6,452 bases of DNA from Campylobacterota bacterium. Its GTDB lineage: Bacteria > Campylobacterota > Campylobacteria > Campylobacterales > Sulfurospirillaceae. The notes beneath the pieces were generated by a model that was not told the DNA's origin, ran no database searches, and saw nothing but the letters and a program-made list of their open reading frames with translations. Position 1 is the first letter of the stretch, and each line of letters starts with the position of its first letter. Positions 1-6,412 of this stretch are shown here, piece by piece. Position numbers and translations under genes: made by a program. Where the stretch lies: assembly GCA_009930355.1 (NCBI GenBank), contig RZYK01000118.1, positions 1 to 6,452 of the forward strand, in the 5' to 3' direction.

Positions 1-1
1 C

Positions 2-205
2 TTTCACAGTCCTGTGTTACAGTTAGTCATTGCAAGTGTTAGCTCTATTTTATTTAGTGCCTTCATTCTTTATGATACACAAAATATTATCAGAGGTGCA
101 TACGAGACACCCATTGAAGGCGCTATTGCTCTTTATTTAGATTTTTTAAATCTTTTTGTATCTCTACTACAAATTCTTGGTATTTTTGGTTCACGCGACG
201 AATAA
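2..205 (+). CDS. Bax inhibitor-1/YccA family membrane protein, C-terminal part (5' end outside window)
   Basis: Only the last 67 codons are present; the reading frame is open from base 2 and ends at TAA 203-205, so the start lies to the left of the window. The visible part has two hydrophobic segments. The first ends in the family-like motif LYDTQNI and the second follows the acidic LYLDFLNLF motif, ending LLQILGIFG. This pattern is typical of the C-terminal half of Bax1-I/YccA (TMBIM) proteins, which are seven-helix inner membrane proteins, some of them pH-sensitive calcium leak channels or modulators of the FtsH protease. The GTG at base 14 is an internal codon, not a convincing start. The gene converges on the sulfur-reductase operon and probably has no functional link to it. 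The family call is firm; the specific role is unknown. Confidence 0.85.
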   Translation, partial: FHSPVLQLVIASVSSILFSAFILYDTQNIIRGAYETPIEGAIALYLDFLNLFVSLLQILGIFGSRDE

Positions 206-221
206 ATCCTTACATGTAAAA

Positions 222-255
222 AAAGTGAGTGTGAGAAAACTCTCACACTCACTTT
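222..255. terminator. Intrinsic terminator between convergent genes
   Basis: There is a perfect 15-bp inverted repeat (arms 222-236 and 241-255, core GTGAGTGTGAGA) around a 4-base loop. Read on the minus strand, the hairpin is followed by seven T residues (complement of 218-224), a good intrinsic terminator for the reductase operon. On the plus strand the right arm ends in only TTT and then AAATA, so it may also stop the Bax-type gene but less strongly. Its place between converging genes fits a bidirectional terminator. Confidence 0.85.
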
Positions 256-306
256 AAATATGTTATAAAACGTGGAAATGTGGGCAACAACCTGTTGCTT
301 TCACAC

Positions 307-624
307 TTAACATGCAGGAACGTTGCCGCTGTCACTTGCATAGTTAAATAAGAAATCATATACATGTTGAATATATGAATCTTTTAATGGTTTAGCATTT
401 GGACAAAACTTTTTCATCTCATCATTCAACTTACCACCATCTTGGATTGCTTTCCATTCTGCTTGTGTGTGTTTTTTTGCCATTGTAGCACCATCAAAAC
501 CGCAAGGACCTTTAAGCTCTTTAATAAAAAGCTTCTGACCTTTTCCTGCATCAGCAAGTGCTGCTGTACTTAGAAAACTCATACTCACAATAATTGCACA
601 AAGCAATTTAAAGAATTTTGACAC
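307..624 (-). CDS. Small exported cytochrome c-like protein lacking a heme-binding motif
   Basis: A 105-residue protein with a signal peptide: basic start, hydrophobic stretch at about 6-22, and probable cleavage after ALA (residue 24) or ADA (26), giving a mature protein of about 80 residues in the periplasm. The mature start, GKGQKLFIKEL, looks like the first helix of a class I cytochrome c, and the C-terminal HVYDFLFNYA helix fits that fold, but there is no CXXCH. Where it would be expected there is only C41 in GPCGFDG. The remaining mature cysteines are C74 (KFCPNAK) and C105, the last residue. The start codon is GTG, chosen because AAGGAG lies 5 bases upstream and it opens directly into the signal peptide. 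It is the last gene on the minus strand, 79 bp after the rhodanese gene. It might be a heme-free redox or sulfur-carrier protein; the function is unknown and the fold is inferred. Confidence 0.75.
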   Translation of the reverse strand: MSKFFKLLCAIIVSMSFLSTAALADAGKGQKLFIKELKGPCGFDGATMAKKHTQAEWKAIQDGGKLNDEMKKFCPNAKPLKDSYIQHVYDFLFNYASDSGNVPAC

Positions 625-629
625 TGTAT

Positions 630-635
630 CTCCTT
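630..635 (-). promoter_or_regulatory. Ribosome binding site that fixes the GTG start of the small exported protein
   Basis: The minus strand reads AAGGAG five bases before GTG (622-624). The arrangement AAGGAGATxCA before the start is nearly identical to that before psrA (AAGGAGATGCA), which supports this non-ATG start and active translation. Confidence 0.8.
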
Positions 636-654
636 ATATTAAGATTGATTTAAA

Positions 655-687
655 AAAAATACAGAGATAAACAACCCCTGTATTTTT
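655..687 (-). terminator. Weak terminator-like hairpin after the rhodanese gene
   Basis: The arms 655-664 and 678-687 (minus strand AAAAATACAG and CTGTATTTTT) pair perfectly over 10 bp around a 13-base loop, and the T run on the minus strand is eight long, partly inside the stem. The hairpin begins 17 bases after the rhodanese stop codon. Only two G-C pairs hold the stem, so it probably ends only part of the transcripts. That would reduce, not abolish, expression of the last gene if this gene has no promoter of its own. Confidence 0.5.
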
Positions 688-703
688 ACATGTAAAAGAT
701 AAA

Positions 704-1924
704 TTAGCCTAAAGGCTCATTTACTTTGATGTCACACTTATTTGAAGCATCACATTTAATATTTGCATCAAAATAAAGTACACGACTGACATCCATTTTT
801 GCATCTTTGAGTTTCATTTGTGCTTCCATCGCACGACCGCCTGTTGCACAGTTGATCACAACTACTTTTCCTTTAGGAAGTTTCGCTGCAAACTCTGTAG
901 CACTCATTTTACCTGCTTCAATATTGATGGCACCTTTAATATGACCATTAGTAAATTCTGCTGGACTTCGAACATCTATAATTGCAACATTGGCAGGCAC
1001 TGTTCCTGCAACAATATGTGCTTTATACCACTCACCATCTACCGTTCCCTCATCAACACCTAACTTTACACCATCCACCATTGCAACAGTTTTTGGCGCT
1101 ACATCCGTTTTTACCTCAGTTTTAGCTGCCCCTCTGGTTGTTTGAAGTTTTGCCTCTTTCCATGCAGGAAGCCCACCTGCATAAACACTTACTTTTGTGT
1201 AACCTAATTCTAAGAGTTTATTGGCAACAACGTGAGATTTATGACACTCATATCCCGCACAAAACGTAATAATAGGTGTGTTTTTATCGACAGGGAATCG
1301 ACCCATTAATTTGGGAAGCTCATCATCATTCATATATAAAGCGCCAGGGATACTCTCTGCTAAAAATTTAACATAAGGTCTAGCATCCATTATCAACGCA
1401 CTACTATTTTTAAATGCACTTTGAGCAACAGGAGTTCCAACTTCTAAGTAACTCTTTGTTTTCCACTCAGGCTCACCTGCTTGGTAAAGTTTTACGTTTG
1501 TAAAGCCTTTACTTTTCAAATGACCTGCAACAATAGGACTTTTTTCGCAATCCCATCCACCACAATAAACAATAATCTCTTTATCTTTAGCCACTTTATC
1601 AAGCTGTCCGATGTATTTATCAATTTGTGTATCAGGAATATTCAAACTGGATGGAATCGTTCCTCCTAAATATTTTGGATTTGGACGGGCATCAATTAAA
1701 AGCGCCTTTGCACCACTGCGTGTGCCATTGCCAATAGCAGCTTTAACATACGCATAATCAACATCTTGAAGTTTAAATTTCTCTATCAAGCCTTTTACAT
1801 GCGCCGTAGGAGCATTCAATACTTTTGCACTGGGTGTTGCACCCGTCTCAGGTTGCGTGGCGGTACATCCACTAAGAAGCAAACCTGCAACGACGATACT
1901 TGCTCCAAAAATTCTTAACTTCAT
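704..1924 (-). CDS. Triple-rhodanese periplasmic lipoprotein (Sud-like sulfurtransferase candidate)
   Basis: A 406-residue protein starting with a lipoprotein signal: hydrophobic segment and lipobox LSGC with acylated C20. It is thus predicted to be anchored to a membrane facing the periplasm; residue 21 is Thr, so the E. coli rule would not hold it in the inner membrane. Three rhodanese domains follow, at about 55-158, 165-260 and 290-385. Candidate sulfur-carrying cysteines are C121 (CGGWDCEKS), C222 (CAGYECHKS) and C359 (CATGGRA). The first two loops are longer than the usual C-x4-R loop and carry a second cysteine (C126, C227); the third is of canonical length. A further pair, C391 and C397, is near the C-terminus. 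AAAGGAG lies 5 bases before the ATG. It follows psrC by 33 bp and is probably co-transcribed. By analogy with Wolinella Sud, it likely binds polysulfide sulfur and hands it to PsrA; sulfide- or thiosulfate-directed sulfur transfer is also possible. Confidence 0.88.
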   Translation of the reverse strand: MKLRIFGASIVVAGLLLSGCTATQPETGATPSAKVLNAPTAHVKGLIEKFKLQDVDYAYVKAAIGNGTRSGAKALLIDARPNPKYLGGTIPSSLNIPDTQIDKYIGQLDKVAKDKEIIVYCGGWDCEKSPIVAGHLKSKGFTNVKLYQAGEPEWKTKSYLEVGTPVAQSAFKNSSALIMDARPYVKFLAESIPGALYMNDDELPKLMGRFPVDKNTPIITFCAGYECHKSHVVANKLLELGYTKVSVYAGGLPAWKEAKLQTTRGAAKTEVKTDVAPKTVAMVDGVKLGVDEGTVDGEWYKAHIVAGTVPANVAIIDVRSPAEFTNGHIKGAINIEAGKMSATEFAAKLPKGKVVVINCATGGRAMEAQMKLKDAKMDVSRVLYFDANIKCDASNKCDIKVNEPLG

Positions 1925-1957
1925 CTTTTCTCCTTTAAAAGTTTAAATTTCACGTAT

Positions 1958-3223
1958 TTAATGATGTTCTCTAAAATCACTCACAGAGAGAATACTATCA
2001 AACAGTTTATAGACAATCATAATCACGCCTAAAGAACCAACAACAATCAATATTTCACCTAAATGAGGAGCTACATAATTAAATGATTTTTCTAAAGCGT
2101 AAAAATCATATTTTTCGTAACCCAACCCAAAACGATTTGACATTGGATTGGCATTGCCACCGTAGACAAAAATATAACGTCCAACAAAACCACCTATCAC
2201 TACACATACAGATGCAAGCAGGGTATAGAGTGATTTACCTGGTTTAACAATAAAGAAAAATGGTAAAGCTAATGTCAATAAGATATAACCTCCAAAATAA
2301 ATAGGTTTAAAAGGTCCAAAAAGAATTAAAAAAGACCAATCTTTATCAACTGTCATATACCCAAAAACTTCATAAAGCGCTAAGATGGATACAAAGAATA
2401 ACATCGCTTTTCTAATTAAATCCATTAATTCATTATATTCTTCTTTATTTTTGTGTACTAAGTAACTATAAATACCCATAACACCCAAAGAAGAAACAAA
2501 GGCTGAAATAATAAAATAAAACGTCAAAAATGGGAACTCTGTCCAAAGGTGACGTGCAGTATTCATAGAAAATAGCTTTGCTTGAATATAATACTCCACC
2601 AAATCCACACCAATGCTTAAAACCAAAATAGGTAAAGCTAAACGTTTAGCCCACTCTCTTTTATTCGTCAAAAGTAAGTAAATTTCAAACAACACAAAAG
2701 GGATATACGTACAATAAAGTGGCAACATCAACCACATACCTGCACTTATATTGGGTGTCAAAACCATCCACAGCATATTGAGCATGTTCAAATCCGTTGC
2801 GATGGTAAAAAGTCCTGCAAACACCATCGACAAACCAACTGCCATAAATCCAGCTGCTGCTTTGGCAATCACATGAAAACCCATCAACTCGGCTAAGGCA
2901 ACAAGAAAAATAACACCACTTCCTGTATAAATCATGTACATGTAATTCACAATAAACAGTGTCCATGGGATGTTACGATTTACCTCTCCCACATCACCAA
3001 AAACAGCCAAACGCATTGCCTCTTTAAGTGCAGGGTCGGTAGGATTGAGACCTGAAGCATGCGCATTGGCTGCTGCACTAAAATACCTCACATCAAAAAT
3101 TTCATAAATACCGACCATTGCTAATGCCATAAAGAAATAGCCAAGAAGCATTGTTCTATTAAATAAGAGCCCAAAAATAGAAATCTTGTTAATTTCAAGA
3201 CCCATAAATGTTATTTTTTCCAT
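1958..3223 (-). CDS. psrC: NrfD/PsrC-family membrane subunit of the sulfur reductase
   Basis: A 421-residue, very hydrophobic protein with about nine or ten membrane segments (roughly 22-45, 87-112, 118-142, 160-186, 195-218, 229-255, 270-291, 297-327, 332-355, 386-408). The motif GRYIFVYGGN at 348-357 matches the conserved Arg-containing end of a late helix in NrfD/HybB proteins. The role in this family is to oxidise menaquinol in the membrane and pass electrons to the iron-sulfur subunit; such proteins usually carry no heme. It is much longer than the eight-helix PsrC of Thermus (about 250 residues, from memory) and closer in length to HybB/DsrP-type members; a 40-residue loop at 46-86 separates the first two helices. 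Its start overlaps the end of psrB by 13 bp, with AGGAG six bases upstream inside psrB, which points to translational coupling. Family certain; the physiological acceptor follows from psrA and context. Confidence 0.9.
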   Translation of the reverse strand: MEKITFMGLEINKISIFGLLFNRTMLLGYFFMALAMVGIYEIFDVRYFSAAANAHASGLNPTDPALKEAMRLAVFGDVGEVNRNIPWTLFIVNYMYMIYTGSGVIFLVALAELMGFHVIAKAAAGFMAVGLSMVFAGLFTIATDLNMLNMLWMVLTPNISAGMWLMLPLYCTYIPFVLFEIYLLLTNKREWAKRLALPILVLSIGVDLVEYYIQAKLFSMNTARHLWTEFPFLTFYFIISAFVSSLGVMGIYSYLVHKNKEEYNELMDLIRKAMLFFVSILALYEVFGYMTVDKDWSFLILFGPFKPIYFGGYILLTLALPFFFIVKPGKSLYTLLASVCVVIGGFVGRYIFVYGGNANPMSNRFGLGYEKYDFYALEKSFNYVAPHLGEILIVVGSLGVIMIVYKLFDSILSVSDFREHH

Positions 3224-3876
3224 TCTTTACTCCTTCTATTTTTTGCTTCTTCGTAAAGAGGTTTAATGTCATCCCATGTATGAATAATCGTATCATGTGA
3301 TACACTCTGCTTTGCATACGCTTCATCATCGGGTAAGATGTAAAAAAGCTTTGGCAGAGTATTGGTATACTCTTTTTGAAAGAAAAAGCGTTTCGTTTTA
3401 AGCAATTTCACCAAATCACTGTTCTCATCATCCAAATCACCAAAGAGTCTTACTTTAGTCGGACAGGTTGCTTGACAAGCTGTTGTCCCACCCGCTTCTA
3501 AAGAGCGATGATCACAAAAAGTACATTTATCAACAGCGACCATGGTATCATCCACAAAGCGTGCATCATAAGGACATGCTTCCATACATCCTTTACATAA
3601 AATACATTTATGTGGATCCACTTTGACAATACCACCTTCTGCAAAATGGCTCGCATTGGTAGGACATACACTGACACAAGGTGCATCAATACAATGGTTA
3701 CATTGTGAAGGATAAAGATTTGCAAATGGCTTTCCAAAAATAGTACCTTCTACAACACCAACCCAAATGCGCTGTTTATCAGCACCTAATTGCACGCCAT
3801 TTTCTTCTTTACACGCTACTTCACACGCTTTACAGTTAATACAATTTTGATAATCTAATGCCATTGCGTAATTCAT
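3211..3876 (-). CDS. psrB: Iron-sulfur electron-transfer subunit of the sulfur reductase (four [4Fe-4S] clusters)
   Basis: A 221-residue ferredoxin-like protein with sixteen cysteines in four groups: C12/15/18/22, C59/62/67/71, C91/94/97/101 and C118/121/134/138. This is the complete set of the PsrB/PhsB/DmsB/NrfC family, where the groups pair crosswise to hold four [4Fe-4S] clusters and conduct electrons from the membrane quinol oxidase to the molybdenum subunit. All four groups are intact, and the third contains the classic CKGCMEACP pattern. There is no signal peptide, as expected for a subunit carried out by the Tat signal of its PsrA partner. The region after about residue 150 has no cysteine and probably forms the contact with PsrC and PsrA. 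The gene starts 2 bp after psrA, with AGGAGGG seven bases before the ATG and inside the psrA 3' end. Confidence 0.95.
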   Translation of the reverse strand: MNYAMALDYQNCINCKACEVACKEENGVQLGADKQRIWVGVVEGTIFGKPFANLYPSQCNHCIDAPCVSVCPTNASHFAEGGIVKVDPHKCILCKGCMEACPYDARFVDDTMVAVDKCTFCDHRSLEAGGTTACQATCPTKVRLFGDLDDENSDLVKLLKTKRFFFQKEYTNTLPKLFYILPDDEAYAKQSVSHDTIIHTWDDIKPLYEEAKNRRSKEWKK

Positions 3877-3878
3877 TT

Positions 3879-6302
3879 TTACACCCTCCTCAACGTTACA
3901 AGCGTGTCATGCATATTTGCACAACCATGAACTGGCTCTATCGTATCTTCAATAATTTCATTATCACTTGCCCCATTACGATGCGCAAATGTCATGCCTT
4001 CAGATTTTGAACCAAATCCATGAATATAAAATACCGTTTGTGGCACAATTTTTGGTGTTGGATAGGCTTTAATGCGTACTTGACCAACCCTACTCGTTAC
4101 TTCAATGGTATCTCCAAATTCAATACCCAATTTCTCAGCTTCTTTGTCATTAATCCACAAATAATTTTCATGCATTAATTCTAAAAGCATAATATTATTG
4201 ACGGTTGAACTTTGTGTAAATTGAGCATGACGTCCTGTAACGAACTTAAATTTTCCCTCAGGAACTTTGATATAATCCTCATCTCTCCATGCTGGCATAG
4301 GATCAACTTTTCGTGCAACCATACTGGCAAGATAACATTCTACTTTTTTATTGGGCGTATTAAACGAACGTTTTAACTCTGCAATATCTCCTGGATTAAC
4401 ACATAAATCGTGTAAAAATGCTTCTGAATCATACTCTTCTTCTAACTTAAGCACAGAATAAAATCGCTTATCTTTTGGATAATACTCATACGTATTGTTA
4501 TCTATCTTTTTAAAATATGAGAGCATATCAGGATAGAAAACACCTTTTTCACGTAAAATTTTCCACGCTTCTTCACCGTATTTGCTCACAAACATATGAT
4601 GATTGGTCTCTTCTTGAGAGTGCATAAAAGGCTCTGCTAAATCAAAACCACCATCCTCAAAAACTGTCTCTTCATCATCATCTTCAATAGCTTCTTGCAC
4701 ATCTTCATCATATTTTTTCGTAATTTCCCACAACGGTTTTGTCAACTTTTGAGCCAACTCACGCATGATGTCATTTACAGGTTTTGTCTCATACATAGGT
4801 TCAATGGCTTTTTCACGCAGGGCAATAGCAGGCTCAATTCCCGCAAATGATTGAACAGGATCTTCTCGTTCCAGATACGTACACTCAGGTAAAATAACAT
4901 CTGCTAGCATTGCTGTATCACTTGGCATCGTATCAATCACCACAACCAAATCCATTTTCTCAAACATTTGACGTGTTTTTGCAGAATTAGGAACGGAGAG
5001 CATTGGATTTTGTTTGTACACAAACATACCTCGAATTGGGTACGGTGTTTTGCCTTCTGCTACCATGTTTCTCCAACCAACCCATGAACCTGTTGCACCC
5101 ACAACGGCAGCCACATTTTTATCAATACGAGGTTTTGCATTCGCATACATAGGAGCATTGACGGCATGATCGCCTAAAGGTAGTTTTTTACCAAAAACGA
5201 TACCACCTTTAACGTCAATTCCACCACCAAGAGCAGTGAAAAGTGCCATAGCACGTCGCAATTGAAAATCATTGCTAGACCATGTGGTACGCCTGCCTTG
5301 ATAGTAAACAGATTGCGGAGCATGCGCCATAAAATCATGTGCCACTTTACGAATTTCTTCTGCTTTAATACCTGTAATTTTCTCAGCCCATTCAGGAGTA
5401 TAACCTCCTTCAAGAATGTGTTTTTCATATTTGTCAAAATCAACAAAGTTTTTAGCAACATAGGTTCGATTATAAATTTTGGTGCTAATGGCAACATAGG
5501 TTAACGCTAAAACAAATGCCAAATCAGTACCTGGACGAATCGGCAAATAAGTGTCCGCATGCATGGCGGTATTGGTATAGCGAGGATCAACCACAACCAG
5601 CTTCATTCCTCGACCACGGGTACGCTTAAACATATCCATGGTATCGGGAGTTAAAATTGCTTCCGCACGATTTGCTCCTGCCATAATGACATATTTAGCA
5701 TTTTCTAAATCAGCTTGACCATACCCTCCAATCGTAAGCGTATACCCAGAGACAGCCGTTTGTAAACAGATCGTTGAGTGATTCAGAAAATTCGAAGATC
5801 CAAATTTATCAGCCATGAATGTTTTAAAGGTATGTTCAGCCAATCCTTCACCTGCACAATAACCAATACAGGAGCGATTGTCTTCTTCCTCATCTAAAAT
5901 TTTCACTATTTTTTCTTGAATATAGGTATAAGCTTCATCCCATGTCGCACGACGATATTTACCATCACCTCTTTCCCCTGTTCTAATTAAGGGGTATTTT
6001 AAACGATCTGGATCATAAAGAGCATGAATACCTGCTACGCCTCTTGCGCACAACATATTGCGTGATTTTGGGAAATAGGGATTGGGTTCAAGTTTTGTCA
6101 CAATGCCATTTTTAACGTACGCAACTGCTGCACACTTATTAACACACATTTCACAGATAGTTGGGACTTTCTTCACAAGCAAATTTTCAGTTTTTTCTTC
6201 TGACTTTGCCATAATAGATGTACCACTTAATGCTGTTCCACCAACAACACTTAATGCGACACTTCCTTGAAGAAACCTCCTTCGTGAGATCTCTACTTTC
6301 AT
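3879..6302 (-). CDS. psrA: Molybdopterin catalytic subunit, polysulfide/thiosulfate reductase type
   Basis: An 807-residue member of the DMSO reductase family. The N-terminus has a twin-arginine signal (SRRRFLQ at 6-12, hydrophobic stretch 14-30), so the folded cofactor-loaded protein is exported to the periplasm. The FS0 [4Fe-4S] cluster ligands are C50, C53, C57 and C85, followed by R87. The molybdenum ligand is most likely C179 (STICLQTA); no selenocysteine codon is present. Residues about 120-520 form the catalytic domains, and about 685-805 the dinucleotide-binding domain with HAQFTQSS and a GDTIEV turn. It would reduce polysulfide to sulfide with electrons from PsrB. Thiosulfate reductase (PhsA) is a close alternative that sequence reading cannot exclude; tetrathionate or arsenate reductase is less likely. 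An acidic stretch at 532-550 adds to a length somewhat above the roughly 760 residues usual for the family. AAGGAG lies five bases before the ATG. It is the first gene of the operon. Confidence 0.92.
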   Translation of the reverse strand: MKVEISRRRFLQGSVALSVVGGTALSGTSIMAKSEEKTENLLVKKVPTICEMCVNKCAAVAYVKNGIVTKLEPNPYFPKSRNMLCARGVAGIHALYDPDRLKYPLIRTGERGDGKYRRATWDEAYTYIQEKIVKILDEEEDNRSCIGYCAGEGLAEHTFKTFMADKFGSSNFLNHSTICLQTAVSGYTLTIGGYGQADLENAKYVIMAGANRAEAILTPDTMDMFKRTRGRGMKLVVVDPRYTNTAMHADTYLPIRPGTDLAFVLALTYVAISTKIYNRTYVAKNFVDFDKYEKHILEGGYTPEWAEKITGIKAEEIRKVAHDFMAHAPQSVYYQGRRTTWSSNDFQLRRAMALFTALGGGIDVKGGIVFGKKLPLGDHAVNAPMYANAKPRIDKNVAAVVGATGSWVGWRNMVAEGKTPYPIRGMFVYKQNPMLSVPNSAKTRQMFEKMDLVVVIDTMPSDTAMLADVILPECTYLEREDPVQSFAGIEPAIALREKAIEPMYETKPVNDIMRELAQKLTKPLWEITKKYDEDVQEAIEDDDEETVFEDGGFDLAEPFMHSQEETNHHMFVSKYGEEAWKILREKGVFYPDMLSYFKKIDNNTYEYYPKDKRFYSVLKLEEEYDSEAFLHDLCVNPGDIAELKRSFNTPNKKVECYLASMVARKVDPMPAWRDEDYIKVPEGKFKFVTGRHAQFTQSSTVNNIMLLELMHENYLWINDKEAEKLGIEFGDTIEVTSRVGQVRIKAYPTPKIVPQTVFYIHGFGSKSEGMTFAHRNGASDNEIIEDTIEPVHGCANMHDTLVTLRRV

Positions 6303-6340
6303 TGCATCTCCTTATTAAGCTTTGTACCTCAAAAACCTAT

Positions 6341-6398
6341 TTGTAAGTACATCTTATACGTTCTATTGTAAGCGTAAAATCTTAGAAAGAACTTACAA
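6341..6398 (-). promoter_or_regulatory. Three TTGTAAG motifs upstream of psrA, possible operator
   Basis: The heptamer TTGTAAG occurs at 6341-6347 and 6366-6372 on the plus strand and at 6392-6398 on the minus strand. The centres are 25 and 26 bp apart, and the outer two form an 8-bp inverted repeat (TTGTAAGT and ACTTACAA). All lie within 100 bp upstream of psrA. A regulator site is inferred; no known regulator is recognised. Confidence 0.4.
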
Positions 6399-6412
6399 AA
6401 GGTAAAAAAAAA
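6365..6412 (-). promoter_or_regulatory. Probable sigma-70 promoter of the psr operon
   Basis: On the minus strand, TACAAT (6365-6370) resembles the -10 box TATAAT. Upstream are T runs centred near 6377, 6387, 6398 and 6408, that is, at roughly one helical turn, and no good -35 box is seen. This pattern is known for Campylobacter housekeeping promoters. The start would fall near 6355-6360, with a leader of about 55 bases. TATAAG at 6353-6358 is an alternative -10. The rest of 6303-6452 shows no supported gene. Confidence 0.45.

Noticed and set aside
684..697. Palindrome TTTTACATGTAAAA, with a related TTACATGTAA at 210-219
   Set aside because: Both copies sit next to terminator hairpins, but the TACATGTA core also occurs inside psrC (2937-2944), so it may be chance in AT-rich DNA. 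No regulator site can be supported.
818..1063. Plus-strand open frame opposite the rhodanese gene
   Set aside because: It lies wholly antisense to a well-supported gene and its translation shows no domain, signal or ribosome binding site. The same holds for other antisense or shifted frames inside psrA, psrB and psrC (for example 1481-1669, 2685-2966, 5174-5497, 6082-6270).
3879..6302. psrA as formate dehydrogenase or periplasmic nitrate reductase
   Set aside because: There is no selenocysteine codon, the subunit set (four-cluster PsrB and NrfD-type PsrC) is of the Psr/Phs type, and the neighbours are sulfurtransferase-like. No NapD/NapB or formate dehydrogenase accessory genes are present.
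6404..6412. Run of nine A residues as a phase-variation tract
   Set aside because: It is not inside a gene and A/T tracts are usual here; it fits better as part of the periodic T-tract pattern of the psr promoter.
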